Shown piece by piece: positions 53,467-64,000 of a stretch of DNA of 64,000 nt. The stretch is from Qipengyuania marincola. GTDB taxonomy: Bacteria; Pseudomonadota; Alphaproteobacteria; Sphingomonadales; Sphingomonadaceae. A model generated the notes under the pieces. It saw only the letters and a program-made list of their open reading frames with translations. It had not been told where the DNA came from and made no database searches. Location: contig NZ_JARULC010000002.1 in the NCBI RefSeq assembly GCF_029688625.1, positions 496,001 through 560,000 on the forward strand, read 5' to 3'. Each line of letters opens with the position of its first letter. Within the stretch, counting starts at the first letter, position 1. A program made the translations under genes and the position numbers.

Positions 53467-55059
53467 CTAATCCCGCACCAGCGCCCTTAGCGCTTCCACG
53501 CGATCCGCCTCGTGCGGTGGCTTGTCCCAGCGGATGCGGTGGATGCGCGGGAAGCGCATTGCGAGGCCGGATTTGTGACGCTTGCTTTCATGGACGCTGT
53601 CGAAGGCGACTTCGAATACCAGGCTCTTGTCGGTTTCACGCACCGGGCCGAAGCGGTTGACGGTATTGCGGCGCACATGGCGGTCGAGCTTTTTCAGTTC
53701 CTCGTCGGTGAAGCCCGAATAGGCCTTGCCCACCGGCAGCAGATCGGCGCCCCGGTCCGGATCACCGTCCCAGCAGCCGAAGGTATAGTCCGAATAGAAG
53801 CTCGACCGCTTGCCGCTGCCGCGCTGGGCATACATCAGCACGCAATCGACCAGCAGCGGGTCGCGCTTCCACTTGTACCAGTAGCCGACGCGTCGACCGG
53901 CGATATAGGGGCTGTCCTTGCGCTTGAGCATCAGCCCTTCGATGGAATCGTCGCGGCTGCCCTCCCGGATCTGTGCGAGATGATCGAAGTCGCGCGCCTC
54001 GACGATCCGGCTGAGGTCGAAGTGGCTGTAGGGGAGGCGCTCCATCAGTGCTTCGAGCCGGGCGCGGCGCTCGGTCCAGGGCGAAGGGCGCAGGTCTTCC
54101 CCTTCGACCAGCAGGGCATCATATAGCCGCACGAAGGCCGGTGCCTCCTTCAGCATCTTCTTGCTCACGGTCTTGCGTCCGAGCCGTTGCTGCAAGGCAT
54201 TGAAACTCGCGGCGCCGCCCTCTTCTCCGCCTTGGTGTGTGCCGCGCACCAGCAACTCGCCGTCGAGCACTGCGGGAAAAGGCAGCACGTCGAGGAGTTC
54301 AGGGAAAGTCGCCGAGATATCATCTCCGGAGCGTGAATAGATGCGGGTCTCATCGCCGGCGCGGACCAGCTGCACGCGGATCCCGTCCCACTTCCACTCC
54401 GCGGCATAGTCGGCGAGGTCGACCACCGTCTCTTCGAGCGGGTGCGCGAGCATGAAGGGCCGGAAGGTCGGCAGATTCTCGATGTCGGGCGGGTCCTCGC
54501 CATGCGCCGCCCAGGCGAACAGCTCCGGATAGGGCGGGGCGAGACCGTGCCAATATTCTTCGACTTCATCGACCGAAACGTCGAAGGCCTGTGCGAAAGC
54601 GGTCTTGGCGAGACGACTGGATACGCCGATGCGCATCCCGCCCGTCGCGAGTTTGAGCAAGGCATAGCGTCCCGACGGATCGAGCCGGTCGAGTAGCTTC
54701 GGGAGCTCGGAGACCACGGTCTTGCGGTTCATCGCTTCGAGCAGTTCGACCGTTTCACTGACCGACGGCGGCGACGGCGGTTCATCGGGCGCGGGCCAGA
54801 GAAGGCTCGCGGTCTCGGCCGTATCGCCCACGAAATCGCGGCTGAGCGACCACAGGACCGGATCGATGCGGTCCTTCATCAGATTGCGAATGGTCGAGCT
54901 TTTCACCGCTGGGAAATCGAGCCCGTCGGACAGGGCCGCGAGGGCCCAGCCGCGGTCGGGATCGGGCGTCGCCCGAAGGTATTCGGCGATCAGGCGCAGC
55001 TTCTCGTTACGGCTCCGCGTATAGACCAGCGCGTCGATGAGGGCGGCAAATTCTTCCAC
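53467..55059 (-). CDS. Cisplatin damage response ATP-dependent DNA ligase
   Basis: 530 residues. After a DNA-binding helical domain (about 1-200; TRSRNEKLRLIAEYLRATPDPDRG) the nucleotidyl-transfer core has AEWKWDGIRVQL with the adenylated Lys, YSRSGDDIS, LDGELLV and GLMLKRKDSPY. A C-terminal OB domain follows. This bacterial LigB/LigC-like clade is named after its phenotype in Agrobacterium-type systems and is always next to the exonuclease found 3 bp upstream. Role: end joining or gap filling in repair. Confidence 0.94.
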   Translation of the reverse strand: MEEFAALIDALVYTRSRNEKLRLIAEYLRATPDPDRGWALAALSDGLDFPAVKSSTIRNLMKDRIDPVLWSLSRDFVGDTAETASLLWPAPDEPPSPPSVSETVELLEAMNRKTVVSELPKLLDRLDPSGRYALLKLATGGMRIGVSSRLAKTAFAQAFDVSVDEVEEYWHGLAPPYPELFAWAAHGEDPPDIENLPTFRPFMLAHPLEETVVDLADYAAEWKWDGIRVQLVRAGDETRIYSRSGDDISATFPELLDVLPFPAVLDGELLVRGTHQGGEEGGAASFNALQQRLGRKTVSKKMLKEAPAFVRLYDALLVEGEDLRPSPWTERRARLEALMERLPYSHFDLSRIVEARDFDHLAQIREGSRDDSIEGLMLKRKDSPYIAGRRVGYWYKWKRDPLLVDCVLMYAQRGSGKRSSFYSDYTFGCWDGDPDRGADLLPVGKAYSGFTDEELKKLDRHVRRNTVNRFGPVRETDKSLVFEVAFDSVHESKRHKSGLAMRFPRIHRIRWDKPPHEADRVEALRALVRD

Positions 55060-55062
55060 GTC

Positions 55063-56094
55063 TCAATCGTCCTCATCGTCGTAACCGACGAGTGCCAGCG
55101 CCCGAGCACGCCGCTGATGAAGCTGGCACCAGCGCAACAGGGCATCTTCGCGGCCGTGGGTGATCCAGTTCTCCTGCGCATCGACTTCCTTGATCGTGCG
55201 CGTCAACTCGCCCCAGTCGGCATGGTCCGAAATGACCAGCGGCAGTTCCACATTGCGCTGCCGGGCGCGCTGGCGGACGCGCATCCAGCCGCTGGCCATG
55301 GCGGTGATGGGATCGGGCAGGCGGCGGCTCCAGCGATCGTTCAGCGCAGAGGGCGGGCAGACCACGATCGCGCCGCGCATGTCGTCCTTCGCATAGTCCG
55401 AGACGAGCCGCAGTTCGCCCAGATCGACGCCATGCTCCTCGTAAAGGCGGCACATCTTCTCCATCGCGCCATGCAGATAGATTGGGTGGCGATGTCCGGC
55501 GCGGCGCAGTTCCGCGATCACGCGTTGCGCCTTGCCCAGCGCATAGGCCCCGACGAGCACGCAGCGATCGGGATGCGCGGCAAGCCGATCGAGCAGCTTG
55601 GCCATTTCGTCTTCGATCGGGGGATGGGTAAACAATGGCAGGCCGAAGGTGGCCTCGGTGATGAAGATGTCGCAGGGCGTGACTTCGAACGCCGGACAGG
55701 TGGGATCTTCGCGGCGTTTGTAATCGCCGGTCACGATCACGCGCTCACCCGCATGTTCGAGCAGGATCTGAGCGCTGCCCAGGACATGGCCGGCCGGAAT
55801 ATAGGTCGCATCGACTCCGCCCTTAAGCCGGATCGTCTCGCCATATTCGACGGGCACCGCCTTGTGCGGGATCTCGCCCGCATCGTCTTCGGCTCCGGTG
55901 CGATAGCGCAATTCCATGATCGCCAGCGTCTCTGGCGTCGCGATCGTCTCGCCGTGCCCGCCGCGCGCGTGATCGGCATGACCGTGCGTTACCAGCGCCT
56001 TGCCGACCGCCTTGGACGGATCGACCCAGCAGTCGGCTGGAGAAATATGGATGCCGTGCGGTTCGGGCTTGATCCAGGAAAAGGGCGCGCTCAC
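55063..56094 (-). CDS. Ligase-associated DNA exonuclease (metallo-beta-lactamase fold)
   Basis: 343 residues. ALVTHGHADHARGG is the HxHxDH metal motif; YIPAGHVLGSAQI, VIVTGDYK, DIFITEATFGLP and ISDHADWGELTRTI complete the beta-CASP-type nuclease. Its role with the ligase is inferred from the conserved pairing; it probably trims DNA ends. The usual third and fourth partners (an Lhr-like DEXH helicase and a phosphoesterase PdeM) are not adjacent here. Confidence 0.93.
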   Translation of the reverse strand: MSAPFSWIKPEPHGIHISPADCWVDPSKAVGKALVTHGHADHARGGHGETIATPETLAIMELRYRTGAEDDAGEIPHKAVPVEYGETIRLKGGVDATYIPAGHVLGSAQILLEHAGERVIVTGDYKRREDPTCPAFEVTPCDIFITEATFGLPLFTHPPIEDEMAKLLDRLAAHPDRCVLVGAYALGKAQRVIAELRRAGHRHPIYLHGAMEKMCRLYEEHGVDLGELRLVSDYAKDDMRGAIVVCPPSALNDRWSRRLPDPITAMASGWMRVRQRARQRNVELPLVISDHADWGELTRTIKEVDAQENWITHGREDALLRWCQLHQRRARALALVGYDDEDD

Positions 56095-56139
56095 GCCCGA
56101 TTCAAGCGGGCAGCGCGCCAGACGTTCCCGGGCAAGTAA

Positions 56140-57636
56140 TCACCGGACCGGCTTGAAGCGCTCCATAAGCTGCCTGAACCCCGGTTTCTGCCCGGTGGCG
56201 AGCAGGCTGGCACGGAACAGTCGACCCAGGAAAACGACTTCGAGGGCGACAAATGCTGCAAGCAGCAGGCCGGCGCCGACCATTTCCCACCATTCGATAC
56301 CGGTGCCAAGCCGTGCGAGCACGGTGAAGGGCGTCCACAGCGGAATCCATGTCAGCAGCTGCACGATCAGCCCTTCCTTGCCTGCCACGATCGAATTCAG
56401 GAGCAGCGTGATCGGCAATAGGATGCCGAGCAAGACGGGCATGAGATAGCCCTGCGCTTCGCTCATGGAATCGGCCATGGCGCCAATGGCGACAAAGATA
56501 ATCGAGATCGCAATATAGCCGGCAATGAAGAAGAAGATCATCGCGAGGATGACCCCCGGCGAAGACAGCGGCTCCAGCGCCGGACGGATCATGTCGGCGA
56601 TCGCGCCTTGCGTGAAGAACACGACCACCGCGGCGCACCCCAGCCACACGGTGATCATCGACAGACCCACCGCCAGGGCCCCCACCAGCTTGCCGTACAT
56701 CAGCTCTTCGGGCCGTATGCAGGCAAGCAGCGATTCGAGGAGCTTGTTCGATCGTTCCTCGACGGAGCCCTGCAGCATCCAGCTACCCGACAGCATGAGG
56801 CTCATCATCAGGATGTAAGAGAGCGCAAGCGGCACGATCGACCGGATCAGCAGGGCCTCGCGCGCGCCGCCGCCAGGAGGGGGCGTGGTGACCGCGATCG
56901 CTGGCGCTGCACTCTGAACCGCGCGCGCCTGATCCGGGGACAGACCCTGTTGCAGGAGCAATCGCTGGCGCAGCTCACCCGTCAGCACTTCCTGCAATTG
57001 GGTCACGAAGCTGGTGCGGGGCTGATCCTTGGACCACAGCCGGATCATGGGATCCGCCGGATAGCCTTCGCCAATCAGGAGCACATAATCCGCCGCCTCC
57101 TCGCCCGCCTCTTCCTCATCGGCGTCGAGCAGGGCGTCGATTCGCTCATCCAGCAGCGCGTCCTGGCTCGAGACCAGTTCCGATGGCGGGGGCGCGAAGA
57201 CATATTCCGGTTCGTGCGGCTCGAATTCGGGCGTTGCCTCCGGACGGATCCGTTCGATCTTCTGGAGAGCGGCATCCAGTCCGCCCTGACGGCGAAACTG
57301 TTCGACATCGGTTTCGGTATACCAGCGGTCGTGCTGCGCCCATGCGGCATCGGGATCGGCCGCTTCCAGCTCGTGCCGCCGAATATAGCGCGAAAGGTCG
57401 CGCAGAGTGTGGCGGTCCTCTTCCAGGGCGAAACGCTGCTCGATTGCGGCGGCGGCAGACCCGCCGGCACGGTCGAGGATCATCACCCGCGTCGCTTCCT
57501 CATCATCGAGCGAGCGTGCGAACAGCGGCCCGATGGCCAGCGCCACGGGCACCAGCAGCAGGGTAAGCCAGAAGCTTTTCATCATGGCGATCTGGCGGAA
57601 TTCGCGGACCGCCACGAGCAGTATGTTGCGCATCAT
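56140..57636 (-). CDS. ABC transporter permease, NatB-like (ABC-2 type)
   Basis: 498 residues with one N-terminal TM (about 18-38), a large soluble region (about 45-270, extracytoplasmic) rich in Glu/Asp, and five C-terminal TM segments, including PLALSYILMMSLMLSGSWMLQGSVEERSNKLLESLLA and the LLGILLPITLLLNSIVAGKEGL stretch. This layout is that of the NatB subunit of Na+-efflux ABC systems, though the substrate is not certain. Its start overlaps the ATPase stop by 4 bp. Confidence 0.88.
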   Translation of the reverse strand: MMRNILLVAVREFRQIAMMKSFWLTLLLVPVALAIGPLFARSLDDEEATRVMILDRAGGSAAAAIEQRFALEEDRHTLRDLSRYIRRHELEAADPDAAWAQHDRWYTETDVEQFRRQGGLDAALQKIERIRPEATPEFEPHEPEYVFAPPPSELVSSQDALLDERIDALLDADEEEAGEEAADYVLLIGEGYPADPMIRLWSKDQPRTSFVTQLQEVLTGELRQRLLLQQGLSPDQARAVQSAAPAIAVTTPPPGGGAREALLIRSIVPLALSYILMMSLMLSGSWMLQGSVEERSNKLLESLLACIRPEELMYGKLVGALAVGLSMITVWLGCAAVVVFFTQGAIADMIRPALEPLSSPGVILAMIFFFIAGYIAISIIFVAIGAMADSMSEAQGYLMPVLLGILLPITLLLNSIVAGKEGLIVQLLTWIPLWTPFTVLARLGTGIEWWEMVGAGLLLAAFVALEVVFLGRLFRASLLATGQKPGFRQLMERFKPVR

Positions 57637-58550
57637 CGCTCGATCTCCCCGTCACCCACCATGCGCACGAACACCTCGTGTAGTGACGCGCGGCGCTCCT
57701 CGAACCGGCGCAGAGGCACGCTGCGCGCCGTGCAGGCTTCCAGCACTGCATCGGCATTCGTCCCGGGGTCGAGCGTGAGGTCGTAGCGCGCCCAATCTTG
57801 CCCTGCATCCTCGACCCGATCGGCGCGCATCACGCCCGGCACGTCAGCAATCGCGGGTCTTGCGATGGCCGTGATATGCGCGGGCTGGGTCGCACGCGCC
57901 TCGTCGAGCGTGCCCTCGAAGCGCTTGGCGCCTTTCTTGAGCAATAGAAGTCGGTCGCATAGCCGCTCTGCGTGCTGCATGACGTGGGTCGAGAAAATCA
58001 CCGCGGCACCGCGCTGCGAAGCGCGCAGGATCTCGTCTTCGAGCAGGCCCTGGTTGACCGGGTCGAGACCGGAGAAGGGCTCGTCGAGCATCAGGAGTTC
58101 GGGGCGATTGACCAGTGAGCAGGCAAGCTGGACTTTTTGCGCCATTCCCTTTGACATGTCGCCGATCTGGCTCTTCGCGCGGTCGGCGAGGTCGAAGCGT
58201 TCGAGCAGCTCCATGCCGTGGCGGTGCGCGTCAGCCGGCTCCATGTGCTTGAGCCGACCGAAATAGACGATCGTCTCGATTGCCTTCATGTGGGAATACA
58301 GGCCGCGCTCCTCGGGCAGAAATCCGATCGCATCGGATTTCCGCTTGTCGGGCGCCGCACCCAGCACCTCGATCCGGCCCGACGTCGGCCGAATGATGTC
58401 GAGCACCATGCGCAGCGTTGTCGTCTTGCCCGCGCCATTGCCGCCGAGGAAGCCGAAGATCTCTCCGGGTTCGACGGAGAAGGACAGATCGTCCACCGCC
58501 AATACATCGCCGAAGCGCTTGGTAAGGTTCTCGACCCTCAGAACCGACAC
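57633..58550 (-). CDS. ABC transporter ATP-binding protein, NatA-like
   Basis: 305 residues. Walker A FLGGNGAGKTTTLRM, signature DMSKGMAQKVQLA, Walker B LLMLDEPFSGLDP and H-loop IFSTHVMQHAERL are all seen. A C-terminal domain of about 90 residues follows. It partners with the permease downstream. Confidence 0.93.
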   Translation of the reverse strand: MSVLRVENLTKRFGDVLAVDDLSFSVEPGEIFGFLGGNGAGKTTTLRMVLDIIRPTSGRIEVLGAAPDKRKSDAIGFLPEERGLYSHMKAIETIVYFGRLKHMEPADAHRHGMELLERFDLADRAKSQIGDMSKGMAQKVQLACSLVNRPELLMLDEPFSGLDPVNQGLLEDEILRASQRGAAVIFSTHVMQHAERLCDRLLLLKKGAKRFEGTLDEARATQPAHITAIARPAIADVPGVMRADRVEDAGQDWARYDLTLDPGTNADAVLEACTARSVPLRRFEERRASLHEVFVRMVGDGEIER

Positions 58551-58625
58551 GGTGCAATCCCCCTTGCTGATGTCCGAGCGGTATGGGAGCGGCGCGCCCG
58601 CCTCAAGCCTTTATGTGGCGAATAC

Positions 58626-58653
58626 CAAAAAAGGGCCGGCAGATGCCGACCCT
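58626..58653 (-). terminator. Rho-independent terminator of clpA
   Basis: On the minus strand AGGGTCGGC pairs with GCCGGCCCT (one G-U) around a short loop, followed by TTTTTT, 30 bp after the clpA stop. Strong intrinsic terminator form. Confidence 0.85.
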
Positions 58654-58683
58654 CTCTCGGGTTTTTACCAATCGAGAAGCGAT

Positions 58684-61062
<2,379 letters not shown>

Positions 61063-61208
61063 TCAGTTGTCTCTTTCGTGGGACTCGCAAGATGCGAGAT
61101 GGAAGCAGCCTAGGCACGCAAGGTTAGCCAAAGCTGTATGCGGCGACACCGCGCGTTCGGGGGATATGGGAAGGAGCGCTGCGATTTTCAGCCCCCCTGC
61201 CATCCCAC

Positions 61209-61409
61209 CTAGTCCTTTCGCCCGAACAGGGCCTCGGCAGCGTCGCGATGCGCGGCGGCCTTGAGTCGGTGGCTTTCCACCCGGGCGATTTCGGCTTCTA
61301 GCAGGGCGATGCGCTGTTCCAGCTCGTCCTGCGAATAGGGTTCGAGGTCCTCCGCGGCGAGCTTGCTCGCGGCATCACCTCTGGGGCGCGGACGATCGTC
61401 GTCTTCCAT
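61209..61409 (-). CDS. DUF1192 family protein
   Basis: 66 residues: DDRPRPRGDAASKLAAEDLEPYSQDELEQRIALLEAEIARVE, then a short His/Ala-rich helix ending in ALFGRKD. The YSxDEL-ERIxLLxAEI pattern is the DUF1192 signature, a small alphaproteobacterial coiled-coil protein of unknown role. Confidence 0.88.
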   Translation of the reverse strand: MEDDDRPRPRGDAASKLAAEDLEPYSQDELEQRIALLEAEIARVESHRLKAAAHRDAAEALFGRKD

Positions 61410-61524
61410 TGCTGGGCAGTCTTCCTTGCGCGCCGGTTGCTGTCAACGGGGGGCTTGGGTAATGCCCCCCCAAATGCGATGAGGCGTTGCGACGCGCTAT
61501 CGCGGGGGCAGACAGGGGACTTGC

Positions 61525-62535
61525 GTGGCTGACGACTTACCCGAAACGATGATGGCAATGGGCTTCGATGAACCCGGCGGACCGGATGTGCTGCGCGTCG
61601 AGCATCTTGCGGTGCCCCGCCCAGGCGCGAACGAGGTGCTGATCAGGGTGAGCCACGCCGGCGTCAACCGACCTGACGTGATCCAGCGACAAGGTTTCTA
61701 CCCGCCCCCGCCGGGCGCCTCGCCCATCCCGGGGCTCGAGGTTTCCGGCACAGTCGTCGGCCTCGGCGAAGGCGCGCCGCCCGAAATGCTAAATCGCCGG
61801 GTTTGCGCGCTGGTATCGGGCGGGGGCTATGCGGAATATTGCCTGGCCCATTCTGCCCATTGTCTGGCTGTGCCCGAGGGCATGGGGATGGACGAGGCAG
61901 CCGCGATCCCCGAAACGCTTTTCACCGTCTGGCACAATGTGTTCGAGCGCGGCTTCGTCCGCGATGGGGAGACCCTGCTGGTGCACGGCGGGACCTCCGG
62001 GATCGGCACGATGGCGATCATGCTCGGCAAGGCGTTCGAACTGACAGTCATCACGACCGCCGGCAGCGCAGAGAAATGCGCTGCGGCACGCGATCTCGGT
62101 GCCGATCTCGCGATCAATTACAAGGACGAGGATTTCGTCGAGCGGGTGAAGGCCTTCACCGACGGCAAGGGCGTCGATGTGGTGCTCGACATGGTGTCGG
62201 GCGATTACGTCGCACGCAATATCGAATGCCTTGCGGACGATGGTCGTCATGTCACCATCGCCGTGCTCGGCGGCCTCAAGGCCGAGATCAACATGGCCAC
62301 GATAATGCGCAAGCGCCTGACGCTGACCGGTTCGACGCTGCGCCCCCGATCGGACGAATTCAAGGCGCTGCTCGCCGACGAGATCTACAATCACGCTTGG
62401 CCGCTGTTCGAGGATGGGACGATCCGCCCGGTGATGGACGAAAGCTTCCCTCTGGCAGAAGCAGGCGCGGCGCATGCGCGGATGGAGGGTGGCGACCACA
62501 TCGGCAAGATCGTGCTCCAGGTTGCAGGCGACTGA
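61525..62535 (+). CDS. NAD(P)H quinone oxidoreductase, PIG3/zinc-independent MDR family
   Basis: 336 residues from a GTG with AGGGGA 5 nt upstream. Family landmarks: VSHAGVNRPDVIQRQGFYPPPPGASPIPGLEVSG, VHGGTSGIGTMAIMLGKAF (NADPH-binding) and VDVVLDMVSGDYVARNI. No zinc-ligand Cys cluster. It reduces quinones by one or two electrons; the natural substrate is unknown. Confidence 0.93.
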   Translation: MADDLPETMMAMGFDEPGGPDVLRVEHLAVPRPGANEVLIRVSHAGVNRPDVIQRQGFYPPPPGASPIPGLEVSGTVVGLGEGAPPEMLNRRVCALVSGGGYAEYCLAHSAHCLAVPEGMGMDEAAAIPETLFTVWHNVFERGFVRDGETLLVHGGTSGIGTMAIMLGKAFELTVITTAGSAEKCAAARDLGADLAINYKDEDFVERVKAFTDGKGVDVVLDMVSGDYVARNIECLADDGRHVTIAVLGGLKAEINMATIMRKRLTLTGSTLRPRSDEFKALLADEIYNHAWPLFEDGTIRPVMDESFPLAEAGAAHARMEGGDHIGKIVLQVAGD

Positions 62536-62636
62536 CTCCGAACCGTCTCAAAGTCGCCGATGTGTAACCGCGCGGTGCGATGCGCGTAACAATCGCATGA
62601 CAAGGCGGTCCCGCACATGCAGCGGGGAGCCGTCCC

Positions 62637-63530
62637 ATGACCGAACTGCCGAGCGGGCTCGAAGCCCTTCACAATGTAGCCAATTTCCCCTCGATCAAAC
62701 CGGCCGTGCCGGAAGTAACCAAGGGCGAGCGACGGCGCTTTCGCACGATCTGGATCAGCGACGTGCACCTCGGTACGAAGGGCTGCAATCACGAACTGCT
62801 GATTGATTTCCTCGACCACACCGACAGCGACACCATGTATCTGGTCGGCGACATCATCGACGGCTGGCGATTGAAGAAGAGGTTCTACTGGCCCGCCGAA
62901 CACAATGATATCGTCTGGCGCATCCTCAAGCGGGCGCGGCGCGGGACACGGATCGTCTATATCCCGGGCAATCACGATGAGATGGTGCGGCCCTTTTGCG
63001 GCATGAATTTCGGCGGAGTCGAAATCCGCCGTGCGGCATTTCATGACACTGCCGACGGGCGGCGCCTGATGGTGCTGCATGGCGACGAATTCGACGCGGT
63101 CATGCTGGCCCACCGCTGGCTCGCGTTCGTGGGCGACGCGGCCTATCACGTCATGATGAAGCTGAACGGCTGGGTGGCCAGCGTGCGCAAGCGGCTCGGC
63201 CTGCCCTACTGGTCGATCTCCAAGGCGGCGAAGCACAAGGTCAAGAACGCGGTCGAATTCATCGGCAAGTACGAGGAAGTCGTCGCCCGCGCTGCCGGCG
63301 AACGCGGCGTGGACGGCGTCGTCTGCGGGCATATCCACACGGCGGAATCGCGCATCTTCCTGCACGAAGGCGCGCGCGTGGAGTACTGGAACGACGGCGA
63401 TTGGGTCGAAGGTTGCAACGCGCTTGTCGAGCACGAGGATGGTAGAATGGAAATCCTGCACTGGGCGGAAGAAGTTGCGCGGCGCGACATGTGCGCGCAG
63501 GCGGCACTGCCCGAGCCGGAGGCGGCGTGA
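62637..63530 (+). CDS. UDP-2,3-diacylglucosamine diphosphatase-like metallophosphoesterase
   Basis: 297 residues. The calcineurin-type metal motifs are WISDVHLGTKGC, YLVGDIIDGW, IPGNHDEMVR, VLHGDEFD and VVCGHIHTAE. The LGDxxD pattern with KKRFYWPAEHND resembles LpxH-like enzymes that hydrolyse UDP-diacylglucosamine in lipid A synthesis, but sphingomonads often lack lipid A, so another phosphoester is possible. It is coupled (GTGA) to the glycosyltransferase that follows. Confidence 0.92.
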   Translation: MTELPSGLEALHNVANFPSIKPAVPEVTKGERRRFRTIWISDVHLGTKGCNHELLIDFLDHTDSDTMYLVGDIIDGWRLKKRFYWPAEHNDIVWRILKRARRGTRIVYIPGNHDEMVRPFCGMNFGGVEIRRAAFHDTADGRRLMVLHGDEFDAVMLAHRWLAFVGDAAYHVMMKLNGWVASVRKRLGLPYWSISKAAKHKVKNAVEFIGKYEEVVARAAGERGVDGVVCGHIHTAESRIFLHEGARVEYWNDGDWVEGCNALVEHEDGRMEILHWAEEVARRDMCAQAALPEPEAA

Positions 63531-64000
63531 CGGCATTGTCCATCGGAGAGCTGGGCGGGAAGGCGACGGTGGCGATCGCGCCCGATGCGCCACACCGCAT
63601 TGCGATCGTGACCGACGCCTGGCTGCCGCAAATGAACGGCGTGGTGCGCACATTGACGACGACATGCGAGATGCTGCGCTCGCGGGGGCACGAGGTAATG
63701 GTCGTTTCTCCCGACCAGTTCCCAAGCCTGCCCTGCCCCACCTATCCTGAAATCCGCCTCGCGCTCGCGCTGCCGGGAAAGGTTGCGGGTCTCTTGCGCG
63801 GCTTTACACCCGATGCGATCCACATTGCCACCGAAGGACCGCTCGGCATGGCGGCACGGCGCTATTGCGCCCGCAATGGCGTGGAGTTCACCACCGCCTA
63901 CCACACGCAGTTTCCCGACTACGTCGCCCGGCGCACGCACCTGCCCGCACACTGGTTCTGGAACTACATCACCTGGTTCCACCGCCCGGCGAGCCGGATC
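63527..64000 (+). CDS. Family 4 glycosyltransferase, N-terminal part (3' truncated by window)
   Basis: The GTG at 63527 overlaps the previous stop (GTGA) and opens a frame with no stop to the window end (158 codons seen). IAIVTDAWLPQMNGVVRTLTTTCEMLRSRGHEVMVVSP is the GT-B N-terminal domain of the GT4 alpha-mannosyl/glucosyltransferase family, followed by IHIATEGPLGMAARRYC and FTTAYHTQFPDYVARR. It probably glycosylates a lipid or polysaccharide of the envelope; the coupling with a phosphatase suggests a glycolipid pathway. Confidence 0.9.
   Translation, partial: MTALSIGELGGKATVAIAPDAPHRIAIVTDAWLPQMNGVVRTLTTTCEMLRSRGHEVMVVSPDQFPSLPCPTYPEIRLALALPGKVAGLLRGFTPDAIHIATEGPLGMAARRYCARNGVEFTTAYHTQFPDYVARRTHLPAHWFWNYITWFHRPASRI

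Overview
The window is GC-rich, gene-dense chromosomal DNA (about 95% coding) from an alphaproteobacterium. Protein sequences and gene order point to Sphingomonadales, probably Erythrobacteraceae: a DUF2497/PopZ-like protein, DUF1491, DUF1192, a CarD regulator beside fdxA, an S4 protein and a SUV3-like helicase, and the cluster ppsR-hemE-rho...mnmE-mnmG-rsmG-parA-parB. The family assignment is inference; the class is well supported. No tRNA, rRNA, IS element or CRISPR array was seen. Both ends cut genes: a TolC-type porin at the left and a family 4 glycosyltransferase at the right.

Layout. 1-11.4 kb: housekeeping genes, with a leftward run aroE-coaE-dnaQ-hpf-thioesterase-DUF1491 downstream of maf and ppsR. 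About 11.44-11.71 kb: a gene-free stretch between divergent ppsR (DUF299) and hemE, with tandem DnaA-box-like 9-mers, an AT-rich tract and imperfect direct repeats. In Caulobacter and Rickettsia the chromosomal origin lies between these same two genes, so this is probably oriC. Genes on both sides point away from it. 11.7-14.6 kb: hemE, hemJ, rho. 31.5-37.1 kb: mnmE, mnmG, rsmG, parA, parB with two parS sites, at 32803 (between mnmE and mnmG) and 35262 (inside rsmG).

Between rho and mnmE, which are close neighbours in many alphaproteobacteria, lies a block of about 16.6 kb with the most interesting content. A BLUF blue-light sensor is followed by six genes, each overlapping the next by 4 bp: a CHASE2 sensor with a histidine-kinase-like but degenerate core, a single-domain response regulator, an 848-residue protein with two PgsC/CapC-like membrane units and a large soluble tail, an exported protein, a lipoprotein with a possible zinc-hydrolase histidine pattern, and a 1387-residue protein with a clear PgsB/CapB (poly-gamma-glutamate synthase, Mur-ligase-like) core inside two large unknown extensions. 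A REC-Hpt regulator and an outer-membrane beta-barrel protein converge on it. I read this as a Gram-negative, signal-controlled poly-amino-acid (PGA-like) synthesis and export system of unusual architecture. Downstream are a membrane-anchored glutamate-synthase-like flavoprotein and a dienelactone hydrolase.

37-64 kb: mixed metabolism and envelope genes (free-Met-sulfoxide reductase, PQQ-type sugar dehydrogenase, acyl-CoA dehydrogenase, Sua5, DUF2807 lipoprotein), then carD, then the operon helicase-S4-fdxA-yihY, an M23 peptidase, hemB with two tandem paralogous acetyltransferases and a gamma-carbonic anhydrase, the cisplatin-response DNA ligase/exonuclease pair, a NatAB-like ABC transporter, clpA, a quinone oxidoreductase, and an LpxH-like phosphatase coupled to a glycosyltransferase. 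Two identical 20-bp palindromes sit on stop codons 13 kb apart, and a very long near-perfect hairpin lies beside one of them.
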